From the NCBI GenBank assembly GCA_965203685.1, contig OZ241908.1:5332001-5396000 (forward strand): DNA of 64,000 nucleotides, read 5' to 3'. This DNA is from VXYL01 sp965203685 (lineage in GTDB: Bacteria > Pseudomonadota > Gammaproteobacteria > Pseudomonadales > Azotimanducaceae). Shown in pieces: positions 42,637-52,102 of this stretch. The notes under the pieces were generated by a model. It was not told the origin of the DNA. It searched no databases and saw only the letters and a program-made list of their open reading frames with translations. Numbering within the stretch: position 1 is the stretch's first letter; every line of letters starts with the position of its first letter. The position numbers and the translations under genes were made by a program.

Positions 42637-44078
42637 TCGAGTTCGACCACCCAGGTGTCCTTGCTGCCGCCGCCCTGGGACGAGTTGACGACGGTCGACC
42701 CTTTGCGCAACGCAACGCGCGTCAAGCCGCCGGTGGTCACGTAGACATCCTTCCCGGAGAGGATGAAGGGTCGTAGGTCGAGGTGCCGCGGCTCCATCGT
42801 GTTGCCAGCCAACGTCGGTGCCGCCGACAGCCGGAGCATCGGCTGCGCCATGTAGTTGCGCGGATTGGCGCGGATGCTGCGCGTGAACTCGTCACGCTGC
42901 TTGCGCGTCGATTGCGGTCCGATCAGCATCCCGTAGCCGCCCGACTCGTTGGCGGGCTTCACCACCAAGTCCTCAAGGTTGTCGAGCACGTAGTCGCGGT
43001 GGTCCTTCTCCGAACACCGGTACGAGGGCACGTTGGCGAGGATCGGCTCTTCGCCAAGGAAGTAGCGGATCATGTCCGGCACGTAGGTGTAGATCACCTT
43101 GTCGTCCGCGACGCCGCACCCCGGGGCGTTGGCCAGCGCCACGTTGCCCGCTTGCCAAGCGCGCATCAGACCCGGCACGCCGAGCATCGACTCCGGCTTG
43201 AAGGCCTTCGGATCGAGGAACAGGTCGTCGATGCGGCGGTAGATCACATCCACGCGCACGAGGCCATCGATGGTCTTCATGTAGACGCAGTCGTCCTCGC
43301 CGACGACCAGGTCCGGGCCTTCCACGAGGTCCGCGGCCATCTCCTGCGCGAGGTAGGCGTGCTCGAAGTAGGCCGAGTTGTAGATCCCGGGCGTCAGCAC
43401 GACGATGCGCGGCGAGCGCCCCCCGCGCGGCGAGATCGAGCGTAGGCAGGCCGCGAGTCGCGCCGGGTAGTCGTCCACCGGGTGAATGACGTAGTGCTCG
43501 AAGAGTTCCGGGAAGACGCGCTTCATCACGGCGCGGTTCTCGAGCATGTACGAAACGCCGCTCGGCACGCGCAGGTTGTCCTCGAGGACGTAGAGCTTGC
43601 CGTCGGCGTCACGTACCAAGTCGCTGCCGCAGACGTGCGCCCAGACGCCGTGGGGCGGGCTGATCCCGGCGCAGCGGGACCGGTATTCGCGGGACTTCAG
43701 CACGTAGTCGGTCGGCACCACGCCATCGCGCAACGCCCGGCGGTGGTGGTAGACGTCGTCGATGAACGCGTTCAGCGCCCGCACGCGTTGCTTCAAGCCG
43801 CGAGCGACCTCGTCCCACTCGCGCTTCAGGATGAGGCGCGGCACGATATCGAACGGCCACTCGCGGTCGATGTGCGCGCCGTCGTCGTAAACGGTGAAGG
43901 TGATGCCCATGGACCGGATGGCGAGTTCGGCAGCCGTCTTGCGTTCGCGGATCTCGTCGTTGGAGAGTTCCGCCAACGCCTTCAGGAGTCGGCCTGCGCC
44001 TGGCCTCGCCTTACCCCGGGCGGTGACAAGCTCGTCCCACAGGTCGTCGGCGCGGTAGGCCTGCCAGTCGATGGTCAT
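42633..44078 (-). CDS. Circularly permuted ATP-grasp type 2 protein
   Basis: 481 residues from ATG 44078, normal length. Segments DDGAHIDREWPFDIVPRLIL, HVCGSDLVRDADGKLYVLEDNLRVPSG and LVVKPANESGGYGMLIGP are those of CP_ATPgrasp_2 proteins, with the ATP/Mg-binding order permuted. The expected activity is an amide- or peptide-forming ligase. First gene of the ATP-grasp/alpha-E/ankyrin unit. A decayed partial copy of this gene lies at about 48245-48430. Confidence 0.9.
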   Translation of the reverse strand: MTIDWQAYRADDLWDELVTARGKARPGAGRLLKALAELSNDEIRERKTAAELAIRSMGITFTVYDDGAHIDREWPFDIVPRLILKREWDEVARGLKQRVRALNAFIDDVYHHRRALRDGVVPTDYVLKSREYRSRCAGISPPHGVWAHVCGSDLVRDADGKLYVLEDNLRVPSGVSYMLENRAVMKRVFPELFEHYVIHPVDDYPARLAACLRSISPRGGRSPRIVVLTPGIYNSAYFEHAYLAQEMAADLVEGPDLVVGEDDCVYMKTIDGLVRVDVIYRRIDDLFLDPKAFKPESMLGVPGLMRAWQAGNVALANAPGCGVADDKVIYTYVPDMIRYFLGEEPILANVPSYRCSEKDHRDYVLDNLEDLVVKPANESGGYGMLIGPQSTRKQRDEFTRSIRANPRNYMAQPMLRLSAAPTLAGNTMEPRHLDLRPFILSGKDVYVTTGGLTRVALRKGSTVVNSSQGGGSKDTWVVELE

Positions 44079-44742
44079 CGCTTCATCAGGCTGGCGCGAG
44101 CATGTGGGACGGAGGCGCGACCATGTGACGGATGTATGGCCCAGCCACGATGCGAATGCAAGCCGGTCTTCCGGCTATTGGGCGCTCGTTTGCGCATGCA
44201 TGTATGGAGGACGGTCCGTATGTGCGCCATACGGCCCATCAGGTGCACCGCCTCGCGGCACTGAGGTCGAGACCCGCGCAGAGGTCCACGATGCCCAAAC
44301 GGGTGGTCGCTGGCCGCGCCGGCGTCGTCTCAGGGCTGGGCTTCCGTCCAGCGTGCAGGCAAAGGAGTCGGGATGCGCTGCCAGTCGGAGTGTGAGGCAG
44401 TCGTCGGTCTAGGGTCGCCGGGACCACAACGCCCAAGAGCTGGACATCCAACTCTGGTTCGCCGCCTCGTAGTCGGATGCAAGCCAAGGTGGCGACCAGA
44501 CCGACATAGCCGTCTCGCGAAGAGCGGTACGACCGCCCGTTGCCGAAACATCGGAATGTCTTAAGCCTTCGAGCCAATGGTGACGTGGTCTACGCCCCAC
44601 TCGAGAAAAGGCGTCTCAATGGACGGCGGCGCTGCTTTTTGCCGTTATCGGATTGCGGGGTTGGCAGACAGGAGACTCTAAGCACCTCGAACGGCGCACG
44701 TTAGCCGTTACCGAAGCCAATGACTGTCGAAGTGATGCTAAC
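44079..44742. other. No gene seen
   Basis: About 660 bp upstream of the ATP-grasp operon. Short frames on both strands give unrelated, compositionally skewed translations and lack ribosome sites. No tRNA, terminator or insertion-sequence end is recognised. It borders the accessory patch and may hold eroded sequence. Confidence 0.5.
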
Positions 44743-45285
44743 TCAGTCCAACTCCACAGTACCGGTAACTGGGCACCGGGCTCCGTACGGATGAACCGAG
44801 AAGGGAAGACTTGCGATGTCGAAGCCAGCGCCGGAACCGTCCGCGCTCTTGGTGTTCTCGCTTTCGGGAGGCAACTGTACGGAGAACCCGGACAGAGACT
44901 GACCCGGCTGGACACGCGCCTCTGGTTTTTTTGCAGTCCACAGATACGTGATCAGAGTGGGCGAGTGGACCTTCGGTCGTCGCGGATCTTGGCCGAAAAC
45001 GTGGATTCCCTCCCAGCCCGCTGGCGATCCGATACTGGTGGGCACGGTCTCCGGTGCGATGGGCAACCGGCGTTCAGCACCTTCCCCAAGTACGACAATC
45101 CCCAATGACCGCGTGCCATTGTTCGTCACGCGAAAGGAATAGGACGGCGGCCCATCGGTAAACCGCACGGCCTTGACGACGACCTCCGAGCTGTCCTCCG
45201 GGCAGTCGGTCGTCGGCTCCGAGTTTCCCGCAGTCGCCAGTGCACCAGCCACCAATAGAGAACATCGAGCAATGCCTCCAAGCAC
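44743..45285 (-). CDS. Exported protein, possible immunity partner of the Rhs remnant
   Basis: 180 residues from GTG 45285, chosen for a near-perfect AAGGAGGT five bases upstream. An N-terminal signal peptide (LLVAGALATAG) is followed by a beta-rich domain (SYSFRVTNNGTRSLGIVVLG) with few Cys; no TM helix after the signal. It starts 17 bp after the end of the Rhs-like remnant on the same strand. If that protein was a peptidoglycan-cutting toxin, a periplasmic neighbour is where an immunity protein would be expected. No family recognised; the immunity role is conjecture. Confidence 0.65.
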   Translation of the reverse strand: MLGGIARCSLLVAGALATAGNSEPTTDCPEDSSEVVVKAVRFTDGPPSYSFRVTNNGTRSLGIVVLGEGAERRLPIAPETVPTSIGSPAGWEGIHVFGQDPRRPKVHSPTLITYLWTAKKPEARVQPGQSLSGFSVQLPPESENTKSADGSGAGFDIASLPFSVHPYGARCPVTGTVELD

Positions 45286-45302
45286 GGATTACCTCCTTCT
45301 TG

Positions 45303-46949
45303 TCAATGTTCGAAATGGTAATCGTCGCCGGCAACGGGCCGGGACAGATTGCAGCCTTGGGCTAGGTCATCGATGTCCACGCCTTGGTTGAGAGTGCCCC
45401 AACTCGCATCGAAGGCGGTTCCGGACGAGTGGCGCGATGTTGCCGCCGGCCGGTACCCAAGCCCGTGACGATTCCACTCAGCGTTGACGTTTCCCGCACA
45501 TCCGAGCACTGGCCGTCCGGCCATTCCTTGACCGTCTGATATTTGTCCCAGACCTCACGAAGGTGGTCCTGGTACGACTGCGGTCGGTATGCAGAAAGGA
45601 CCGTCAACGTACCTCCGTTGTCCGCAACAGCGGTCCTCAAACAGGCCAGTGCGGCCCGCGTGCCTGGCGTCAGACCATTGGTGTCGAGCGGTGCCGGATC
45701 CGGGCTCGGCGCAGCGATCACAGTGACTCCGTCGCAGTCATCGCCGCCTCCGCCGCCGCCACCGTACTGACCTTGCCCACAGTACTCTCCGTCCCAAGGC
45801 ATACAGCAGTTTGTCGACACGTACTCCGCAGGCTGGAACACCGTGTTTGACGGCTTCTCAAACCAGTTCACACCGTCATCGTCGCCAAAGAGCGATGCTG
45901 CCACGCTGATCAGGGATCGCGCATTGTCTAAGCGACGTACGCCTGCCTCCATTGGGTCTCTGCCGTTGGCTCCTAGATTCCGACCGACAGTAATCCTGTC
46001 GTAGCGCGGCTGAGTTGCGAACGGGAGATCGCGCGACAACACCGCGAGCCGAGCGTCGACCGGAATGGATGCGCCGAGACCGTGGTCACCCGGTACCCAC
46101 TTGTCTCCCGTCGCGGTCGTCATCTTAGCGACGGTGCCAAGTCGGTCGTACTCGACGCCAACCACTACTTTGCCTGTGTCGAACTTGATCGGGCGGCTCA
46201 TCTTGTCATAGGACACATTGAGGGTCACCGCCCCCTCGTAGACAATGCGGTCGATTCGGTTCGCCGTCCCGACGGTGACCGTTTGGCGGCGCACCAATCC
46301 GTCCCGCTCGCTAACCGTTACACCCGTAATGTTGCCTGCGGCGTCGTGCACGTAAGTGACCATGCCTCCGGAGCCGTACTCCGAAAGCCGCCGATTGCCG
46401 AGGTCGTCGTAGGAGTAGCGTGCGCCATGCCCACCCGACGACGTAACGCGTCCCCGCCTTGTCGGCCTTGTCGGCCTTCTCGAATGTCCGGGTGGTGTCG
46501 CCGTCGACCATCCGGGCCACACGCGCGCCGTCAGCGTCCATGAACGACAGTGCCGTAGCACGGTGTCGTGGGTCGCCGTCCACGAGTAGCTCCTCGCCAA
46601 GCGACAGCCGCCACCCAGTCCCCAAGTCGGCGTTGGAGCGGATCCGGGAGTCGTAGACGCGCGCGAACACCACCGGGCCCTGGGCCCGCGTGACGATGTC
46701 GCGCCGGCGGAAGGTGAGGTTGCCGGTCGTCGCGTTGACGAACCCGACCTGCAGTCCGTCGAAAAGCGACTGTGGGTTGGGATAGAGGACGTTCACGCGC
46801 CGGCGCAGGTCGAGTTCTTTGATCATCTCGACGTACGGCGCGAACACCTCGGGAGGCGAATTGTCTGTTTGGGCTGACGCACTGGTCACAAGGACGGCGG
46901 ACATTACAGCAGCGATTGTAGATAAGCGCGGGCATTCGGTCCGTTTCAA
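45303..46949 (-). pseudogene. Frameshifted Rhs-type protein with M15 peptidase-like C-terminus
   Basis: Start TTG 46949 has AGGAG upstream and gives a signal peptide (TIAAVMSAVLVTSASAQ). The N-part has the Rhs opening (GNLTFRRRDIV ... VYDSRIRSNADLGTGWRLS). Near 46425-46445 the frame shifts to one reading RYSYDDLGNRRLSEYGSGG and HDAAGNITG, typical YD/Rhs repeats, then a Cys/Gly-rich linker. The peptidase-like end begins LTVLSAYRPQSYQDHLREVW; around 45490 the frame shifts again to SRHSSGTAFDASW and DDYHFEH, the His-Asp-His metal site of VanY/M15 D,D-peptidases. The array of YD repeats is far shorter than in intact Rhs proteins. Two shifts plus shortening indicate decay, unless they are sequencing errors. 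Confidence 0.7.
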
Positions 46950-47536
46950 GGCTGACTCCTGCTTTTCGAGGCTGTCGGCGCGGTCCGACTGGGTGTCCAA
47001 CGCGACCCGGTGCCGTCCCTCGGCCTCGACGGCTGGCCGGATCTGGCTGCGTTTCGCTCGGGACCCCGAGGGGCGCGGATCATGGCTCTCCTGCACATTG
47101 CCGTTACCCAAGAACTCGACACGCTTGCGGTGTCGACCGGGCCGCGTCTGGATCAGGTACAACCTACCAACAGAGACGACATACGCGTAGCCACGTATAC
47201 TGGAAATCGCTTACTGATCCTCAGTCAGAAACGAACAGCACGCTACGACTGTTGTAGGGTTGTGCAGCGTGGCGGGACAGGCGCAGCGCTTTTGGATGCC
47301 GTACGCGACGGCAATCCGTGCGCGACGAAGAATAGATGACCATGACACCGGCGCTTTGCAGGGCACGGCAACTTACCGATAGCTGCAGGAACACCATCGA
47401 AACGGTCGGCAGCCGCCATGCCCTGCTTGCGGGTCGACTACCGAGAGCCACGTCGGAATAGTGGTGGCGGCGTACACGAATGCTGGATGCATTGCTGCCG
47501 ACACGGCGTGACTCGCCGACGCAGCGTGAACTGAAA
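46950..47536. other. Intergenic, no supported gene
   Basis: About 590 bp between the divergent Rhs remnant and the TetR gene. Small frames on either strand have no family signature. The TetR operator would be expected here, but no clear palindrome was found by eye. Confidence 0.45.
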
Positions 47537-48124
47537 ATGGCGAAGGACGACCGTAAGCAAGCCACCCGCGAGAGAATCCTGGAGGTTGCAATCGAGCACT
47601 TCGCGCGTTACGGCTTCGACACCGCGACAGTCGATGCCATCGCCAATGAAGCGGGCGTTGCTGCACCGACGATCTATTTTCACTTCAAGACCAAACCTGG
47701 GCTTTACGCAGAAGCCGTGACTGTCGCGGGAGAACGGTTTCTGGCCTCAATGCAGAACCAATCGGCGACTTGCCTCCATGCCTTGGCGGAACGGTGGATC
47801 GCCGCACTGACGAGCGACACGGAGACGACGAGGGTGGTTCGTTCACTGGCTGGCGACGGCCACCATCCACCCGTGACGAGGGCTGCGTTTACGCTCAACG
47901 GCGCTTTCGTGGACTTCTGGTGCGGTTGGCTCCGCAAGCGTGACGGTGGGCGAGCGCAGCGGAATGAAGCACGCAAACTGCTGGCGAGCATGATCGTTGC
48001 AACGCTCACCGGGGTGGTGGCAGCCAACCTCGCGGGCGAAAACGCCGTCGTTGTGTTTTGCTTGGACAGCCTTGCGCAGTCGGTCGCCGCGTTCGAGCGG
48101 GGCGAGGGCGTGTCACGCTGTTGA
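47537..48124 (+). CDS. TetR-family transcriptional regulator
   Basis: 195 residues from ATG 47537 (ATG 47480 would add 19). The N-terminal helix-turn-helix is textbook (RERILEVAIEHFARYGFDTATVDAIANEAGVAAPTIYFHFKTKPGLY); the C-terminal ligand domain is not diagnostic. It stands alone: the genes on either side are a divergent remnant and gene fragments, so its target is unknown. Confidence 0.85.
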   Translation: MAKDDRKQATRERILEVAIEHFARYGFDTATVDAIANEAGVAAPTIYFHFKTKPGLYAEAVTVAGERFLASMQNQSATCLHALAERWIAALTSDTETTRVVRSLAGDGHHPPVTRAAFTLNGAFVDFWCGWLRKRDGGRAQRNEARKLLASMIVATLTGVVAANLAGENAVVVFCLDSLAQSVAAFERGEGVSRC

Positions 48125-48204
48125 TTTGTCCCTCCCACAACCGCCTCACACGGTCGCCAACGAGTCGGTGGCCGGGGCAGCTAAGTGGGAGACGGCACGT
48201 CAAG

Positions 48205-48430
48205 GCCATGGCTCCGCCGGGCCGGAAAACCGGCTCGCCATGTTCGCGGAATCGGGACCGCGCCGTTGCTTCAGGCCGAGCGCCTCGACCCATTCGCCCT
48301 TTAGGATGAGTCGGGGCACGATGCCGAACGGCCACTCGCGGTCGATGTGTGCACCGTCGTCGTGGCGGCGAAGTGATGCCCTTGGCAGATGGCGAGTTCC
48401 GCCGCCGGCTTGGCCTTCGCGGATCTCGAA
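48205..48430. pseudogene. Mosaic of fragments of the S9 peptidase and ATP-grasp genes
   Basis: On the plus strand 48205-48260 resembles the S9 peptidase gene around 51236-51290 (the part encoding GHGFAGRENRLAMFAE), including GGAAAACCGGCTCGCCATG-like sequence. On the minus strand 48250-48430 resembles the ATP-grasp gene around 43790-43960, with DDGAHIDREWPFGIVPRLIL readable in one frame and a broken continuation. Both parents lie in this window, at opposite sides of the patch. The frames are interrupted, so nothing functional is encoded. Confidence 0.65.
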
Positions 48431-48495
48431 TTCAAGCCCGCCTAAGGCCTTGGGGCTTTGGGGCTCGTCTGGCACAACAGTGCACACCAGTCATG

Positions 48496-48510
48496 GTGTA
48501 CGCTATACAC
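48496..48510. promoter_or_regulatory. Inverted repeat at the vapB start, probable operator
   Basis: GTGTA-CGCTA-TACAC is a perfect 5-bp inverted repeat ending at the base before the vapB ATG. VapBC complexes usually autorepress by binding such sites, so this is the natural operator candidate. Its position suggests a very short or absent leader unless ATG 48493 is used. Confidence 0.5.
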
Positions 48511-48714
48511 ATGGCCCGCACCAACCTAGACATTGACGACAACGCTTGCGCAGAGGTCATGCGCCGCTACGGACTTCGCACCAAACGCGAGGCGGTGAAC
48601 CTCGCGCTTCGGACTTTGGCCTCTGAGCCGCTTGCACTCGAAGAGGCGCGGCAGCTAAGGGGATCCGGTTGGCAAGGCAACCTCGATGACCTTCGTACCA
48701 GTCGCCACACGTGA
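48511..48714 (+). CDS. vapB: VapB-type antitoxin
   Basis: 67 residues from ATG 48511; an in-frame ATG at 48493 would add six. MARTNLDIDDNACAEVMRRYGL followed by RTKREAVNLALRTLA is the common VapB/DUF2191 ribbon-helix-helix type. The C-terminal tail (GSGWQGNLDDLRTSR) is the toxin-neutralising arm. Its stop overlaps the vapC start (GTGA). Confidence 0.85.
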   Translation: MARTNLDIDDNACAEVMRRYGLRTKREAVNLALRTLASEPLALEEARQLRGSGWQGNLDDLRTSRHT

Positions 48715-49112
48715 TCCTTGTCGACACGTCGGCTTGGATCGAGTTTCTGCGTGACACGGGGTCGCCGATCTGCGAACGGGTGGACGTGCTGCTCGACTTG
48801 GAGATCGCTGTCTGCGAACCCGTTCGCATGGAAGTCTTGGCCGGTGCTCGCGACGAGCAGCATCTACGCGGCCTTGAGCGGCTGCTGGCGCGTGCCGTGG
48901 CGCTACGCACGACGCCTGCTGACTACGACGAAGCCGCGACCGTGTATCGGCGATGTCGGCAACGTGGCGAGACCATTCGAAAGCTCATCGACTGCCTAAT
49001 CGCCTCAGTGGCAATGAGGGCCGGTACGGCGATCCTCCACAAGGACCGCGACTTCGACGTTATCGCCCGGCACACAGAGCTGGAAATCGAAACAGTCGGG
49101 AACGCCACTTGA
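48711..49112 (+). CDS. vapC: VapC PIN-domain ribonuclease toxin
   Basis: 133 residues from GTG 48711. The PIN acidic residues are visible: D5 (MILVDTSAW), the Glu of VRMEVLAGA, Asp of LIDCLIASVA and Asp of HKDRDFD. VapC toxins cut tRNA or rRNA and are inhibited by VapB. All four acidic positions are present and the frame is intact, so the pair is probably active. Confidence 0.88.
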   Translation: MILVDTSAWIEFLRDTGSPICERVDVLLDLEIAVCEPVRMEVLAGARDEQHLRGLERLLARAVALRTTPADYDEAATVYRRCRQRGETIRKLIDCLIASVAMRAGTAILHKDRDFDVIARHTELEIETVGNAT

Positions 49113-49256
49113 GACATCCGGTGAAACGCGCCAACGTTTGGTGACCAGACCCGAAAACCCCGCACCCGACGAGGAAGGCTCCGCCCAAACGAGTCGAACA
49201 CAAGCCGGGCCATGCGCTGGCATCCCGGCCGAACGGACCCAATACGAGGCAGAAAT

Positions 49257-49274
49257 GCGGACGTGGACGTCCGC
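49257..49274. repeat. Perfect 8-2-8 palindrome of the GCGGACGT family
   Basis: GCGGACGT-GG-ACGTCCGC, an 8-bp inverted repeat with a two-base centre, in the spacer between vapC and the S9 peptidase gene. Related copies lie at 19057-19097 and 54643-54707. Confidence 0.7.
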
Positions 49275-49352
49275 GTACCGCTACTGTGCGAGCATATGGC
49301 ATGGGTCTTGCCCGCATCGACTTGAGAATCCACTAAAGGCTTGGAGATGACA

Positions 49353-52076
49353 ATGTCCAACATCCGGCGCGCTAGCGCCTTGCTCTTCCTCGGCGCGCTT
49401 TCATGTGCGGTGTTCGCGACCGCAGCCGACGACGCCACGGTCGATCGCCTCGCCAACCTGCCGCCCCTGATCGATCGCAACGTCTTCTTCGGCGACCCCG
49501 AGATTGCCGGCGCCCAGCTTTCACCCGACGGCAAGTGGATTTCGTTCCGCAAGCCCTACCGCGGTGTCATGAACGTCTGGGTGAAGGCGGTCAATGAGCC
49601 ATTCGACGCCGCGCGCCCGCTTACCGCCGACACCAAGCGACCCCTTGGCGGCCACTTCTGGACCCAGGATAGCCGCTACGTGCTGTTCATCCAGGACGAA
49701 GGAGGCACCGAGGACTTTCACGTCTACGCGGTCGATCCCGCTGCGGAACCGGACGGGGAATCCGGCGTTCCGCCCGCGCGTGACCTGACACCGATGGAGG
49801 GGATTCGCGCCTTCATCTACGCCGTGCCGGAGGGGAACCCATCCCAGATCATCGTCGGCATCAACGACCGCGATCCGGCCCTGCACGACGTCTACCGCCT
49901 CGACATCGACACCGGCGAGCGCGAACTCCTGATCCGGAACGACATCAATGTCGGCCAGTGGGTGACCGACCTCGCTGGCGCCGTGCGACTCGCCATGCGC
50001 CAACGGCCGGACGGCGGCACCGACATCATCGTGGTCGAGGACGGTGCGCTCGGCCGGGTGCTCTACGACTGCGATTGGGAGGAGACCTGCTCCGCCAATC
50101 GGTTCCACAAGGACGGCGAGCGGGTCTACGTGGTGAGCAACAAGGGCGTAGACCTGATCCGCCTACTGCTAATCGACGTCGCCACCGGCGAGGAGGAACT
50201 CGTCGACGCCGATCCGGAAGGCGAAGTGGACTTCAGTGGCGCCTGGTTCTCCGATGCGACCGAGGAACTGGTCGCCACGCTCTACGTGGGGGATCGCGTA
50301 CGCATCTACCCCCGCACCGAGGAACTCGAGCAGGAAATCGCCTGGCTGCGCGAACGCCTGCCCGACGGCGAATTCGGTTATCCGTCGTCCACCGAGGATG
50401 GAACGCTGTTCATCGTCGCCGTTGCCAGCGACGTCAATCCCGGGTCGGTGTACCTCTACAGCCGGACAGAGAAGACTCTCGACAAGCTCTACGACTCCCG
50501 TCCCGATCTGCCTAGCGATCAGCTCGCCAATATGCAGCCGATCCGCTACCAAGCCCGCGACGGCCGCGAGATTCCCGGCTACCTTGTGACGCCGACGGGA
50601 GTGGCGGCCGAGAAGCTGCCGACCGTGATCGTCCCGCACGGTGGTCCCTGGGGCCGCGATAGCTGGGGCTACGACTCCATCGCGCAGTTCCTCGCCAACC
50701 GGGGCTACGCGGTCATGATGCCGAACTTCCGCGGCTCCACGGGTTACGGCAAGCAGTTCCTGAACGAGGGCAACGGCGAGTGGGGCACGGGGATCATGCA
50801 GCATGACATCACCGACGGCGTGCAATACCTCGTCGACGAAGGCATCGCCGACCCCGAGCAGATCGCGATCATGGGTGGCTCCTACGGCGGCTACGCGACA
50901 CTTGCGGGTGTGACGTTCACGCCGGACGTGTACGCCGCCGGCGTCTCCATCGTCGGACCGTCCAACATCATCACGCTGCTCAACTCGATTCCGCCGTACT
51001 GGGGCCCCATCAAGCAGATGTTCATGCGCCGCGTCGGCGATCCGGACGATCCGGAGGACCGCGCACGCCTCATGTCGCAGTCGCCGTTCTTCCACGCCGA
51101 GAACATCGAGGCACCCCTGCTCATCATCCAAGGAGCGAACGACCCGCGCGTGAAGAAGGCCGAATCGGAACAGATCGTCGTCGCCCTGCGCGACCTGGAA
51201 CGTCCCGTTGAGTATCTACTGGCGCCGGACGAGGGCCACGGCTTCGCGGGCCGCGAAAACCGGCTCGCTATGTTCGCGGAGATCGAGCGCTTCCTCGCGC
51301 AACACTTAGACGGTCGGTTCCAGGAAGACGTGGCGTCGGACGTGGCTGAGAAACTCGCTTCCCTGCGCGTCGACATCGCCCATGTGGAACTGCCGGAAAC
51401 GGTCGTCGCGCTTGTGGACGCGCCTAAGGTCGTCCTCGATGGGGAAACACTCGAACCCGAGACTGCGACCTACGACGTCAAGATGGAGGCTGGTGGACAG
51501 ACCTTCGCCATGGCCAGCACGATCGCGCGCAGCCGCGCAACTCGTGATGACAAGGAGGTCTGGCAGATCACATCGACGCTGCAGTCACCGACGGGCGATG
51601 CCGTGGACACCGTTTATCTACGCGAAGACGACCTCATTCCCATACACCGCGCCATCGAGCAAGGCCCCGTACGTGTCACGCTCGATTTCTCGGACACGGC
51701 CGTGACCGGCGAGATCCAGATGCCGGGCGGCGCTACCACGCCGGTCAACGTTGCCTTGGAGGGCCCGCTCGTCGGACATCTGGAGACCGCGCTGGCCGCG
51801 ATGCCATTAGCCGAAGGGTTCCAGACGCAAGTGCGCGTGTTCCAGCCAGCAACAGCAAGCGTGCAACTGCTGAATGTCGCTGTTGCCGCAACCGAGTCGG
51901 TCGAGACGGCCGCCGGCAACTTCGAGACCTATCGGGTGGACTTGAGCGGGGATGATGGCACTACGGGACGCGTATGGGTTTCGCAAACCAAGCCTCGCCG
52001 GGTGATGAAAGGGGAACAGACTCAGCCGGCAATGGGCGGGGCGACGGTCGCCGCGGTGCTGACGGCGGTGGAGTAG
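49353..52076 (+). CDS. Exported S9-family peptidase with extra C-terminal beta domain
   Basis: About 907 residues from ATG 49353 (GGAG six bases upstream). Signal peptide, then a beta-propeller (about residues 35-390), then the alpha/beta-hydrolase domain with nucleophile GGSYGGYATLAG, Asp in GANDPRVKKAES and His in DEGHGFAGREN. These fit acylaminoacyl/dipeptidyl peptidases of family S9, probably periplasmic. S9 proteins normally end soon after the catalytic His. Here about 240 more residues follow (from DGRFQEDVASDV), a beta-rich region with a DUF3108-like look (ETAAGNFETYRVDLSG). That addition may bind lipid or cell-envelope material; its role is unknown. Confidence 0.88.
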   Translation: MSNIRRASALLFLGALSCAVFATAADDATVDRLANLPPLIDRNVFFGDPEIAGAQLSPDGKWISFRKPYRGVMNVWVKAVNEPFDAARPLTADTKRPLGGHFWTQDSRYVLFIQDEGGTEDFHVYAVDPAAEPDGESGVPPARDLTPMEGIRAFIYAVPEGNPSQIIVGINDRDPALHDVYRLDIDTGERELLIRNDINVGQWVTDLAGAVRLAMRQRPDGGTDIIVVEDGALGRVLYDCDWEETCSANRFHKDGERVYVVSNKGVDLIRLLLIDVATGEEELVDADPEGEVDFSGAWFSDATEELVATLYVGDRVRIYPRTEELEQEIAWLRERLPDGEFGYPSSTEDGTLFIVAVASDVNPGSVYLYSRTEKTLDKLYDSRPDLPSDQLANMQPIRYQARDGREIPGYLVTPTGVAAEKLPTVIVPHGGPWGRDSWGYDSIAQFLANRGYAVMMPNFRGSTGYGKQFLNEGNGEWGTGIMQHDITDGVQYLVDEGIADPEQIAIMGGSYGGYATLAGVTFTPDVYAAGVSIVGPSNIITLLNSIPPYWGPIKQMFMRRVGDPDDPEDRARLMSQSPFFHAENIEAPLLIIQGANDPRVKKAESEQIVVALRDLERPVEYLLAPDEGHGFAGRENRLAMFAEIERFLAQHLDGRFQEDVASDVAEKLASLRVDIAHVELPETVVALVDAPKVVLDGETLEPETATYDVKMEAGGQTFAMASTIARSRATRDDKEVWQITSTLQSPTGDAVDTVYLREDDLIPIHRAIEQGPVRVTLDFSDTAVTGEIQMPGGATTPVNVALEGPLVGHLETALAAMPLAEGFQTQVRVFQPATASVQLLNVAVAATESVETAAGNFETYRVDLSGDDGTTGRVWVSQTKPRRVMKGEQTQPAMGGATVAAVLTAVE

Positions 52077-52102
52077 GGTCGGCGACCGGCAACGGGACGG
52101 GT

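Noticed and set aside
41657..42715. 5' extension of the ankyrin reading frame through the alpha-E gene
   Set aside because: The translation there is low-complexity and antiparallel to nothing known; alpha-E motifs occupy the other frame, so the ankyrin protein must start after the alpha-E stop.
44079..44742. Possible transposase remnant upstream of the ATP-grasp operon
   Set aside because: No inverted repeats, DDE motif or family-like translation could be identified by eye.
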